Assembly: GCF_036373705.1 (NCBI RefSeq)
Contig: NC_089867.1
Span: 19,112,323 to 19,176,322, forward strand
DNA length: 64,000 bases
Direction of reading: 5' to 3'
Origin: Amia ocellicauda
Taxonomy: Eukaryota; Chordata; Actinopteri; Amiiformes; Amiidae
Within the stretch, counting starts at the first letter, position 1, and each line of letters opens with the position of its first letter. This document shows, piece by piece, positions 37,402-47,923 of the stretch. A program made the translations under genes and the position numbers. The notes under the pieces were generated by a model. The model searched no databases. It worked only from the letters and a program-made list of their open reading frames with translations, and was not told where the DNA came from.

Positions 37402-40400
37402 GCTAGAAGATGAACACCTAAAAGCTGTGAATATAAAATAATAAACGTTGCAGGTGTGACATGGAAAAGGGAAGCTATAGATTGAAGTAAGTGGGAACAT
37501 CTAGGGGAGGCCTTCATCAAGCAGTAATGGCTTATACAGGTTGAAACCTGGCTGAGCAAACAGCTGTTTTTTAGTCTCAATACACGACAAAGGGTGTCAG
37601 TCTTGGTTCCTCTGGGAGTGTAGTTGTGCAGATTCTATCAATATATTGAAAACCTTCCAGAGTTGAGGACCAGGAAAATATTATTTCCAACTCTGCAATT
37701 GAGGTGGAACAGGTGGAACTCAAACCAGAAGACTGCAGTCCCTCGCTGGCTGACATCTGGAATGAACACAACACTTGACTTCACACAAACAACGCTGTGT
37801 TCTGCTCTTGCAGTTTTGCAGTTTCCCAGATTTACCAATAGATACTTTCATGGTGGTCACCTAAGAGGACATCAGCACAGAGTGACACCTGTCACGTGTG
37901 TTTGCCAGTTTTCTCTTCCAAATCAAACCTGCACAGTGAGAGTGTGATTGCTCATGTAGGCAGACAAATTAGGTTTCTAAAGTTTTCGTAGCGCGAGTGA
38001 GTCAGTTCATATTGATAGTTAAATGCAGCTCAAATGGCATGAGAGAGAAAAGCTATTAAATTGTCACTTGCATGTGAGTGTAGACTTGTACAGGAAATGC
38101 AAGCTGTTTTGTTTCGCCTGACTTCACTGTGCTGTTCCTATAACTTGATATATTTTTTAATATATATTTGCTGATATATATTTGAACAGCCTCTTTTGTG
38201 AAGCTGCAGATTTAGCTACGTATACAATCCATTCTCCTTTTTATGAGGATTGCTACCCTGCTTTTGTGTGTGCGTGCGTGCGTGCGTGCGTGCGTGTATC
38301 ATTCTACCATTTTAGTCGTATTAAAATTGCTTTCTGTCTATGTAATTTCAAAATATACTTCTAGCATTGTGGCCCATAAAGAAAAGATTGACTGGAGCAT
38401 TTCAATCCGATTTGAGAAAGAAAAAACACAGTAGTGTGATTTTAGGGAAAGATCAAGGAACACACCGTCTCCCCACAGATTTTGCAAACAAACGAAAACA
38501 AAACAAACAAAAGAGTCTTTATAACGTGAGTCAGTGTACTACAACACTTTCTCACACAAGTGTTAGTGTTGGATCCCCTGACTGTAACAGAATCCAGTGG
38601 CATTGAATGATTGCTGTGGAAGTGAGTTACAGGTGGACACCGGACACTGAACTTGCTGCCAGTGATCCTGATTTTACTGACTGGTGTAACCCTCGGAGGC
38701 ATGGTGGAGCGTGTAGAGCTGTACAATCCTCATGCTACATGCTACTTGTTAGGTCTTTGGAAAAATAGGGGAGGAAATCGCCTGCCGCCCAGTCGGCCTC
38801 TAATCTAAGCTCCGCTTGACCGAGTGGTGCCTGTCCTCCTTGGGTACTGAAGGAAAGGCTTTGTTTATCTTATGATGCAAGAAGATGGAAAATATCCAGG
38901 TTTGGGGAGGAATAGACAAGAACATTGATAAAGAAGAGAACAGGAAGCCAGAGAAGTCCCGGGCGAGTTCCTCTCAGGGCCAAGCCAGAACCCCCCTGCA
39001 GCCCTGAAAACCAAAAGAAAATGAACTGTTCTGGGAGGTTTGGGGCAGTGTGCAGCGTTCTCTGTGTAGGAAATGGTATGCGAGTCTGTGGGGTGAGGAG
39101 GAAACACAAATATGAAAAAGTACACTAGCGATCCATATTTCCAGAGGGAGACGAATACGCCCACAAAGCTTTGCCGATAAAGAGGCGTCATCTCAGTGCT
39201 CAGGCAGGGCCTCATCAGTGTCTGTGTATCACTAAGTAACAAGAAAAAGCCATGGGGAAAACAACGGCAATACAAAAATTAGGAATACAAAAGCATATGA
39301 CTGCCATTATATTATTATGATATTACAACATAATTCTAGGAGCTTCTGAATTTCTCCAGGGTCGTTTTTATCATTTTGTCTTTGGGTGCTAGGCTGCGTA
39401 GACCAGCAAAGGAGGGGAAGTAAATTATGCAGACAGAGAAATAGGTGGGAAGGATGTTAACAGGAATGGCTAAATCAGTACATACATGCATACATACATA
39501 GGCACCAGCAAGCTCTCTTGATCCGTGTGTGGTGAGTCAGGAATACAGTGTTACTTACTGCCTCCCATTCCCTCATAAACATGGGGATTTGTTTCCATGA
39601 CAATAAAAAATTAGGACAAAAGTTCAGGGGGAGGCTCGCTGTGGTTTTGGTGGGGGAGTGAAACTGCTGAGCAACATGGAAAAAAAAAGAAAAAAAAAAG
39701 CTACCACGGGGTGCACTCCTGGCCCAGCTGTGTTTTACTCACACTGTGAAAGGCTAATCCTACATCGCCTGGTGTTTAGAGTCTCTTTAGAGTCCAGGAG
39801 CCCAGGCTGTCCTGGTCAGCGGGCTCCTCACAGCCCCAGCATGTCAGCAGTTGTTTATAAGGGGATGTATTCTGTGATGAAATAAGGCTGAAGAATGTGT
39901 CTGTGTGTTTGTGATTGTCAATGTTGTTTCTTGCTGCACAAGTCAGTTAATCTTTAGCTTATTTCACAACAGGGCAACCCCATGGGATAGCAGGACATAC
40001 ACACTTGCATTACATTGGGTATTTCAGTGTTATAATAAACCAATTACAGCATCCACCATGGTTAACATGAAATAAAGTGAGGAACATCTCTACGGGAAAT
40101 ACAATGACACCGAAGAAACGAATCACTCACACAGTGAAGCAGTCCACTGGATATGGATGCTATCTGAGCACAGATAGGAGTTGGACTGTATAAATTGGGC
40201 CACTGATAAATGCTATTGTGCAGTACAGTACAATACATGGACAATCTTCTCGTGCTGTTTTGTTGTTGTTGGTTTGGTTAACTTTCTTTCTTTTTGTCCA
40301 AGGAAGAAGCTCAACCCTCCAGCGTGTTAGTAATTGGATTTCGACCCGAAGCCCTGTCTCGAGTGCTCCGTCTCTCCCGCAACAAGCGCTACACTCTCAC

Positions 40401-43400
40401 CCCGGAGAAGTTAAAATGGGACAAGTTCAAGCTCACTTACAAGTAGGAAGCCGCTTTCATCTCTTAGCTAGGGCCTTTGAATGTTGTCGCTCAAATCACG
40501 TCAGTCAGAAATACTTTCTTTTTCAAAACTGAACCCCGATGTCTTTTTTTTTTTTTTTCTGTGGAGCATATATACTGAAACATCCTTCCTTGTATTGCCT
40601 CACGTCTTCTCGACAGGCTGCTGTCATTCCCCAAAAACCTGATGAATGCCAGCGACACGCGTAAAGGGATGGCCAGGGCGTTCAGCATGTGGAGCGATGT
40701 CTCTCCCTTCAGCTTTAGGGAGGTTCCTCATGACCAGGAGGCTGACATCAAGATAGGTGAGGCCTGTCCATGTCTGTGTGCTACCCTTTTCCTAAAGCCT
40801 GGTTTCAGCATAATTGTCCGTCTCTTTTCTTTCTTCCTTCCTTCTTTACTTTTTGCACTTGAAGCAGTTTTACCTGTTATACACACACACAAATTTAACC
40901 TTGTCTAATTTTGTTTACTTGATGGGATAAAGCCATCTTTACAACCCTGACACATGATACAAGTGCATCCTTATGCTGTGCCTCCCTTCTTGCAGGCTTT
41001 TACCCCATCAACCACACAGACTGCCTCAAGTCCTACCTGCACCACTGCTTCGACGGGATCACTGGGGAGCTGGCCCACGCCTTCTTCCCCACAACGGGAG
41101 AGATTCACTTCGACAACGAGGAGTACTGGATCCTGGGAGACATGCACTTCAGCTGGAAGAAGAGTGAGTAGCCCAGGAGAGCCGGGGAGCTGAGCAGCAC
41201 TGAGGGGCTACGGCTACAATCACTTTCCCTCCACTGAAACGTAATCCCCACCAACGCATGTGGAGAAGTATTATCAAATATAGTTAATTGAAAAATCCCT
41301 AAAACATGACATAACTTGATTTGTGCAGCGAAGAAACATATGGAGGACCATCGGAGCTTGTTTGTAAGCAAGCTAGCACAGTCTAATGGGCCGCGCCATG
41401 ATTTTGTTTCAGGAAAGCAGAAGCTTAACACACACACATAGTGATAATCATACTAGGTGATCTGGGCGTACGGAGTTTCAGCTCAGTCAGGCAATGAACT
41501 CGTTAATACCCGGCCCCCTTGTGCTGGGGCTTTGCTAGCAGGAAGATCTCAGGTTGTGATTGGCTGTGGTTGCCTGTGCAGGAGTGTGGCTGACAGACTT
41601 GGTCCATGTGGCGGCACACGAGATTGGCCACGCCCTGGGCCTGATGCACTCCCTCAACCCCAAGGCCATCATGCACCTCAACGCCACACTCACTGGCAGG
41701 AAACGCATCACCCAGGATGACGTGTGGGGCCTCCATCGGCTGTATGGTAGGTGACGCTCAGGATTGCAGGATTGCAGCACTGCAGCGTTCGGCACACACT
41801 GAAATATAATACTGTCTTCAGCGCTCTGCACAATGAACCTGCTGCAAATCTGGATCTAGAAAACTCTGGAGTAAAAAATGTTGTGCTCCCACAGACACAT
41901 TTACCACAGCTACTGTATTTTGCCAGTAAGTGATTAAGTTAGTATAGATTCATCTTAGAAATAAACACATTAAAAGGACATCTTTGACCAGTCTATGTAT
42001 TTCATATTTTCAGTTTCTCTATTAACTTAAGGTATTAGGACTGTTACTGTCCATCTTGTTAATTTGTAGGTCATGTGTACACCTAATATTACCTAGCTCC
42101 ACTTTACAGACAAAATCCCTTTAGATTTTTAGTTTTATTTGTTTTTACAGTCACATTAAGATCATTTGGAAGATGTTTACAGAGTTTGGAAGGCAAAAAA
42201 ACATAAAGCTTTCAGTTGAAACCATATGCATGCATTATGCTTCTTCTGTGCTTTTAATTCTGTCTGGCCACGTTCTAAATTCATTCATTTGGTTTGTCAT
42301 AGTTTGCAGTTTTTGTAATTGAAATTATTATTTATTTTTTTTCCCATCTAGGGTGTCTGGACAGGTTATTCATCTGTCCTTCTTGGGCTCGGAAAGGATT
42401 CTGTGACAGCCAGAGAAAACTGATGCAAAAGCACTGCCCTGCTAGCTGTGATTTCTGCTACGGTAAGAGCGCAGGCAAAGGTCTGTCAGTGTAAACACGG
42501 CATCGTCCCCGCCAACCACACTGCTCCAGTCCCAAAGGCCAAGGACAGATGCATTATAGTGCTGCATCCTGGTGATTTTCTCGGAGCAACACATCACAGA
42601 GCAGGAAGTGAGTGAGAAGAGGCGAGGTCTTGAAGGATTTCCCCCCTTCTCACTCCGGTTGAGTGTTTTATTCTTGCTAGTTGTTGTGGGTAGGCAGCAT
42701 TTTGTTTTCTTCGGGGAGGGGGAGCAACAAACGAAATAAGAACGGAAACTGTGAGTCAAACCCAAAGATCCCAAATCTGTTTCTCATTGTTGATTAGGAG
42801 AAGCCCATATTGCTGTGGAAAATTCCAGTGACTCCAAACAATTGGAATTTCAGACTTTGTCTTGTGGGCTAAAGCTGCTGCTGCACTAAAGGTCAGCTCT
42901 AGGTTTGGGTCGGCTTCAGAGATTTCAGTTTGTTTAAATGTACTGCATTTAAAAGTATCAGTGCAATATCCACTGGAGTGAAAGGCTGAAAAGAGCAGCC
43001 CTGGAAGCAGATGGCTTTCTTCCTTGTTAAAAGGCTTTTGTTTAAGTATGTATATACAGCTCTGGAAAAGATTAAGCGACCACTGCAATTTTTTCTTAAA
43101 TCAGCATCTGTACATGTATGGCATCCATTCCATTCCATTCATATTTTTATTTGGAATTTGGGAGAAATGTTGTCAGTAGTTTATAGAATAAAACAAAAAT
43201 GTTCATTTTACACAAACACATACCAATAAATAGTAAAACCAGAGAAACTGATGATTTTGCAGTTATCTCTTAATTTTCTCAAGCGCTATATATATGTGTG
43301 TGTGTATATATAAAAAAAAATATATAGAGAATTACATTTGAATTAAATTACATCGGACAGCAAGATCTACAGAGCTCAAATGCCTTCTGCATGAGAAACG

Positions 43401-44457
43401 AGAACAGATAATTTGGTAATATTTCTTGGGGAAATATAAGCCTTCGAAATGTGCCAACTTTTGTGGTTTTTATAGCATGCAGAAAAATAAAATGCCATGT
43501 AGTTCCCGAAAACAGTGCAGCACCAGAGTTAAGCCAGGTTAATTAAACGTGGCCTAGTGTGTCTCAGCAGTTCCCATTCTGTGTCCCTCTGTACAGAATT
43601 CCCCTTCCCCACTGTGGCTCCAACGCCTGTTCCTCCCAGAACCAAGACCAAGCTGGTCCCTGAGGGCAGGAAACTCACTTTCCGCTGTGGGAAGAAGGTG
43701 GCTGAGAAGAAAGGCAAAATTTAGTGAGTACTTCTGAATTCTTAGTTTTTCATTCTTTGTTTTGTGTAATGTAATCCCCAGGCACATGCATCTGAAATTG
43801 TAACGTTTCAGCTACATACAGGTTGACTCCTGTGAACGAGTGAGACTAGTGCCACGTTTCCACTTGGCACTCTGAGGTGGACCTCATTTTATTAATTATG
43901 AGCATTAGTATGATTCTTTCAATGATTGACTTTGTCTTAATAAAAAGTGTTTATTATATTATCGTTTTCCCCTAATTATGTGCCTGCCACTTTCTTGTGC
44001 AGTCCAATTTGTAACTTTCACTTTTCTCAGGGCAGAAAAAAGTCTTTAGTTAATATCCGAGACAGGATCTTCAGAAACAAATGTCTTATTTATTTTCAGA
44101 AGTGATACGTGTGAATACCTGTCTAGTTTAGAGGGATTAAATCTTAAATTCTTCCTGTTAATCTGTCCTTTGAAATACAGTATGTGCAGTTTCCTTTCCG
44201 GATGGCAATCTAATACTCTTTCTCAGAGAGAGATCAATTACCAGCTGTCAGCTAAAGTGCATTTCCGTCTGTGCCTCTGCAGCTGGTACAAAGATGGAGA
44301 GCTCCTAGAGTACTCCCAGCCCGGGTACATCTCCCTGAAAGACGACCATATAAGTATCGTTGCCAACGCCATCAATGAGGGCACCTATACCTGCATCGTG
44401 AGGAAACGCAACAAAGTCCTTACCAACTACTCTTGGAGGGTCAGGATTCGATTCTGA
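34434..44457 (+). CDS. mmp23b: Matrix metalloproteinase 23 (Mmp23b), type II membrane protease, 8 exons
   Basis: An atypical MMP anchored by an N-terminal signal-anchor and released by furin-type cleavage. The exons are 34434-34619, 40303-40442, 40617-40756, 40996-41163, 41582-41746, 42352-42462, 43597-43723 and 44283-44457, giving 403 residues (human about 390). The hydrophobic anchor is near residues 33-50, a furin-type RNKR at 88-91, the zinc site HEIGHALGLMH at 224-234, a six-cysteine ShK-type domain at about 268-302, and a C-terminal Ig-like domain. There is no cysteine-switch propeptide and no hemopexin domain, as expected for MMP23. An in-frame ATG at 34488 (385 residues) has a better start context and is a real alternative. 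Confidence 0.96.
36381..36430 (-). repeat. L2/SINE-type 3' tail fragment
   Basis: Read on the minus strand it is ttgtaagtcaccctggataa followed by gggcgtctgctaa and a simple A/T-rich tail. This is the 3' tail shared by fish L2-clade LINEs and SINEs that borrow their machinery. Only the end is clear, so it is truncated or its body has decayed. A second copy is at 58508. Confidence 0.75.
36548..36615 (+). mobile_element. 68-bp Tc1-type palindromic MITE in mmp23b intron 1
   Basis: It begins cagctctggaaaaaatta and ends ttttttccagagctg, flanked by TA on both sides. Same family as 24045-24123 with a slightly shorter centre. Confidence 0.8.
37300..37402. repeat. Compound AT/GT/CT/AT microsatellite
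   Basis: Consecutive blocks of (AT)n, (TG)n, (TC)n and again (AT)n. Peptides read through it are artefacts. Confidence 0.97.
38266..38297. repeat. (GTGC)n tetranucleotide repeat
   Basis: Alternating purine-pyrimidine tetranucleotide units starting after tttt at about 38265. This composition can adopt left-handed DNA. Confidence 0.9.
40303..40442 (+). CDS. mmp23b: mmp23b exon 2: furin site and start of catalytic domain
   Basis: It encodes EEAQPSSVLVIGF, then SRNKRYTLTPEKLKWDKFKL. RNKR fits a furin RXKR site, and YTLTP begins the mature enzyme as in other MMP23 proteins. Acceptor is ccaag and donor gtagga. Confidence 0.93.
40617..40756 (+). CDS. mmp23b: mmp23b exon 3: catalytic domain
   Basis: It encodes LLSFPKNLMNASDTRKGMAR and then AFSMWSDVSPFSFREV, the MMP helix A and following strand. 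Acceptor is gacag and donor gtgagg. Phase is maintained on both sides. Confidence 0.96.
40996..41163 (+). CDS. mmp23b: mmp23b exon 4: catalytic domain, metal-binding loops
   Basis: It encodes GFYPINHTDCLKSYLHHCFD and later GELAHAFFPTTGEIHFDNEE. The paired cysteines and HAFFP loop match MMP23. Acceptor is tgcag and donor gtgagt. Confidence 0.96.
41582..41746 (+). CDS. mmp23b: mmp23b exon 5: catalytic zinc site
   Basis: It contains AAHEIGHALGLMHS, the HExxHxxGxxH zinc site with catalytic Glu, followed by the Met-turn region (AIMHLNATL). The exon ends in DDVWGLHRLYG. Acceptor is tgcag. Donor gtaggt is at 41747. Confidence 0.97.
42352..42462 (+). CDS. mmp23b: mmp23b exon 6: ShK-type domain
   Basis: Six cysteines with ShKT spacing run from CLDRLFIC through GFCDSQ to HCPASCDFC. 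In mammalian MMP23 this domain binds and restrains Kv1-type potassium channels. That function is inferred for this fish protein. Acceptor is tctag and donor gtaaga. Confidence 0.96.
43057..43288 (+). mobile_element. Tc1-type MITE, about 232 bp, in mmp23b intron 6
   Basis: The left end reads cagctctggaaaagatta and carries on into gcgaccactgca. The right end is a decayed inverse complement (tgcagttatctcttaatttt). TA precedes the left end. The interior keeps sequence lost from the two shorter relatives, and it resembles the ends of fish Tc1 elements. The right boundary is approximate. Confidence 0.7.
43597..43723 (+). CDS. mmp23b: mmp23b exon 7: proline-rich hinge and first part of Ig domain
   Basis: A proline-rich stretch (EFPFPTVAPTPVPPRTK) is followed by GRKLTFRCGKKV, containing the first Ig cysteine. 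Acceptor is acag and donor gtgagt. Confidence 0.94.
44283..44457 (+). CDS. mmp23b: mmp23b exon 8: end of Ig domain and stop
   Basis: It encodes WYKDGELLEYSQPGY and then NEGTYTCIVRKRN, the YxC signature of Ig domains, and ends SWRVRIRF and TGA. Acceptor tgcag is at 44278-44282. Confidence 0.96.
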
Positions 44458-45010
44458 CCAGAGTGCAGTCACCCACCCCATGCATAGAGCACTGTGGACA
44501 AACACGGAGGAAAAAGCTACAAAATTAAGCCCCTGCTTTCCAAATCTAAAGCACCACCCCCCCCCCCCCCACACAACCTTTGCTAAGAGTTTTTGTTGGT
44601 CTTTGTTTATGGTTTTTGGTTTGATTTTGAAATGAGATGGCTGTCTTGATTTGTAAGATGGTTGCAATCCAAGTAAAACATTTGAATAAAAAAAGATAAA
44701 ACCCTTCTGGAGCTTGACCAATTGTACAACTCCTATTTGTTGTCTTTGAAACTCCCATGCCAAAGTTTGAAATTAATATACGAGTAGGAGATACTGATAA
44801 ATTAAAGAAACAAAGAAGAAAACATTCCTACTGAATTACACAATGTACTGGCTCAGATTTTTCAATTTGTATTGTTTATTTTTCTTGTACTGGTTTACAA
44901 GTACACAGGACTAGCAATGTCACTGCATTTCCACTCAGATCACTATCCTATACTTATTGGTATTATTGGAAAATTGGCGAGTTAATGTCAAATAAAGGTA
45001 TCAAAATTCA
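44458..45010 (+). other. mmp23b: mmp23b 3' UTR
   Basis: It follows the TGA at 44455. It has a C tract at about 44557-44571 and poly(A) signals AATAAA at 44685-44690 and 44991-44996, so the transcript probably ends near 44.7 or 45.0 kb. Confidence 0.6.
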
Positions 45011-47074
45011 CTGAGCACTTTTGTTTGATTTTGATCATGTAGTGTCAGTTTTAAAATTGTGTTTTTGTATTATGTCAATCTGTTTGTTCTTGGTCGGAAA
45101 AGTGGAAAGTATTGTTTGCCACTGTAATTTTAGTCACACTATCTGGCAGAAAATTATGTTTATCAGATTTGTCCCTAAAATATGAATCCAGGATTACTGC
45201 AATTTGCTGTCTGATTTTGATTCATGGATTTTGAGCTTTTTGTAATTCTCTCTTAAATTTAGGTTACATATGCATTCATTTTCTACTTTAGGATAGAGAC
45301 TGTTAATGAATCACAAACGCAAGAAGGCATATCAGTGAGGGAGGAGGTGCTGTTTAACTTAATAGATGAAATCGCAGTGTTTAGAGACTTCCCAAAGCCA
45401 TTGACTATCATCTCCTAACTCCCTGCTGGGGCTACAAGATGAAATCTAGGTTCAGGGCCTACAGTTTTTAGTCTATGAATCAAGAGGTTTGCCGACTGTT
45501 AGTTCCAAGTAATAATTTCCTGCAATCAGAGACTTGGCTCAGAGTACTTGCTGTAGGACTGGGGCTTGGAATTTAAAATTGTAATAAAAACTGAAATTAA
45601 AGTTCTTACACAAATACAGAACCAAAACTGTGGACAATATTCAAAGCTTGCCAAGTTAAGAAAGCTGAAAATATGTGTAGACTAAACAACTGGGAGAAAC
45701 CTGGTTCTCCTTTCTCAGGGGAAACCTAACCCTTACACTAGCACAACACAAACCATAACCCTAGTCTAGTCTGAATGAAACCTTGACCTTTTGTTTTTAG
45801 TGTACAATTAAGCTGAACTAGTGGAAATACTACTGTAAAGCAATAAATAGAATTGTAAAATAATTCTTAGCTTCTCTTTGATCCATTCTTCACACTTATC
45901 AAAAACTTTACCCTGAAACAGCACAGTGGTACAATTACCCCTTAGGCAGGTCTGAAACAAGGCTGAGTGGTAGATGGTTTTCTTCATGGTAATCATCTTT
46001 ATGGGCATTAAGTCCAATATAAGACTCGTTGCTTGGGGTGGATGATCATTAGACGATAGAATAATAAAATGACAGTTATGCAGTTATTTCATGAGGGCAA
46101 GTTACATTATGTGCTACATTTCCTTCCCATTCAATTTATAATGGCAAAGATGCCTTTACTGGACAATGCATTACTTTCCCCCCTTGGCTGAATTACTTGC
46201 ATTTAACTTACATAATGAAAAATGACAAGTTTCAAAGTCTGTCAATTGATGGACATGACCGAACTTTAAAAGAGTAGTTGTTTATCATCAGTTTCAGATT
46301 GACAGATTAAATTAAGCTCCACTGATGTGCATGAAGGGAACTTAGAGGGTTGTAGCACATTCATCTGCTTGGCCATCTCCCATACAATTGTATTAGAGAA
46401 TTGTACATGTACATTGTACATGCATGAAGTCATGCAGTCTTCAGTTGAGCTTTTTAGTCAGGGTTCACACAGTGCTGGGTGCATCACTGCAGCTAAAGAC
46501 CGATCTGACAGGACAGACTGGGCAATTGCCAAGTCTGGATTCATGTGTGCACACTAGTGACTTTCCAAGCTGGCATCCACAACTGAACATGTCCTGAAAA
46601 GGTAAAATTGCTTCCAATACCCAAAACCCACTCAAATGCTCATCCTATTAACAATCCCCTGGTAATCAATTGCTTTACTTACTGTGCCCCGCTGACTGGC
46701 ATTTTAAATTGCCTGTCAATATAAGGTACACAAAGGAGAGAGAGAAAGGCTTTGGTGCTTTACTTTAAAAATAAAATAAAAATATGGCCGATCTCCTTTG
46801 AATGTTCTAGATCCTTCTAGAACAAGGTATACAGCTGATTGTTTAAAATGAAAAGTAACAACGTAAAAACCTACCCTGCTCTGTTCAATTAAGCTGAGGT
46901 TGAAATCTCTTCCTTTAGGATTGCAGAAAGCATGAAGGCCTACAATCTATTGTATGTGAACTGCTGTCTCCTGGTAATATTGTATATTCAGTGTATATTG
47001 TATATTCATAGACTGATTTCTCCCCAATTACTTTAGCATAATTTCTTGTAATGACATGGAAAAATGGTAAAAGG
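45011..47074. other. Gap between convergent mmp23b and cdk11b 3' ends
   Basis: About 2 kb of AT-rich sequence with no supported exon, RNA gene or transposon end. Open frames such as 46327-46557 show no domain. Confidence 0.7.
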
Positions 47075-47830
47075 AAAAAGGTTCTAAAATTCTTTATTAC
47101 TTCCATTAAAAATAAAAGACCAACAAAACAAAAAAAGGTTCAAAATGTCAAAGTCTCAGAGCTCAAAATCTCATGAAGGTTTAAGTCTTTTCACCCCATG
47201 ACAAGTGCCTGATCAATGTGGAACACGGGGACATCCTGTACTATTGAGCGCTCCCCAAAAACGAGAAATAAAGAAAAAATGATTCCTCCAAGAACTCTGG
47301 TCCCCTTCTGTAAAATAAGAAGTTGGTGTGAAATGAAGAAACCCATAATGGATATTTAAAAAAAGTCCCTAGTAGATGTTTGTACAACGTTTTGTTTTTT
47401 TCTACACAATGTTTGCTGGATCACTTCCAAAGACTTGGGGGAGAGAAAAAAAAGGCAAGTCTACTTTAAGGGATGTACTGAATAAAAATTAAAAAAAGAC
47501 AAAAATAAAAGTTTTTGGATGTTGCCTACTTTAAATCCTGTTTCCTTGGGCTTCAACTCAAATCATACGTTTCAAGGAAAACTGGTTAAGACACGCTTCC
47601 CTATAATTGACAGCGCTCTGTCTGGGCTGATTTCATGTCTGCAATCCGAGGCATACAGGCCTCTCCCGACACTTCTTGCACAGCTGTCTCCAGCAGTTCT
47701 TTAGTCTTTCTCAAGACAGCAGAGTACAGTCTTGTCAATTCTGTGAGAGCAAGTGCGCATCCCCACAACCCTCGAGTCTGTGAAGCGCGTCCCGTCCAAG
47801 GCGCTCTGGAGCCGCGGGACCCGAGAGGAC
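47075..47830 (-). other. cdk11b: cdk11b 3' UTR
   Basis: It lies downstream of the cdk11b stop on the minus strand. A minus-strand AATAAA (plus-strand TTTATT at 47093-47098) is the likely poly(A) signal, giving a UTR of about 0.75 kb. Confidence 0.55.
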
Positions 47831-47923
47831 TCAGAACTTGAGGCTGAAGCCGGGCCCTGCTGCCGAGGCACCCTGGTTGGTGGTGGTGAGATGGAAACCT
47901 GTATCTTTCAAGTCATCATCCCC
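47831..47923 (-). CDS. cdk11b: cdk11b terminal exon
   Basis: This 93-bp exon encodes [20 protein letters not shown] and ends [10 protein letters not shown] and TGA. Acceptor ctccag is on the minus strand. It is too short for most ORF scans, but matches the human C-terminus. Confidence 0.96.
   Translation of the reverse strand, partial: GDDDLKDTGFHLTTTNQGASAAGPGFSLKF

Larger units (their letters stand above)
34620..40302 (+). other. mmp23b intron 1, 5.7 kb, repeat-bearing
   Basis: Non-coding. It carries an L2/SINE-type tail (36381), a 68-bp Tc1-type MITE (36548), a compound microsatellite (37300) and a GTGC-type repeat (38266). No extra exon was recognised. Confidence 0.8.
40443..44282 (+). 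other. mmp23b introns 2-7
   Basis: Introns 40443-40616, 40757-40995, 41164-41581, 41747-42351, 42463-43596 and 43724-44282 are non-coding. The only element recognised is the MITE at 43057 in intron 6. Confidence 0.8.

Noticed and set aside
37033..37580. Antisense frames across the compound microsatellite
   Set aside because: The peptide is mainly Ile-Tyr, Thr-His and Arg-Glu repeat translation.
38865..39275. 136-residue antisense frame in mmp23b intron 1
   Set aside because: No domain, no plausible splice sites, overlapped by another frame. The mmp23b exons are fully accounted for.
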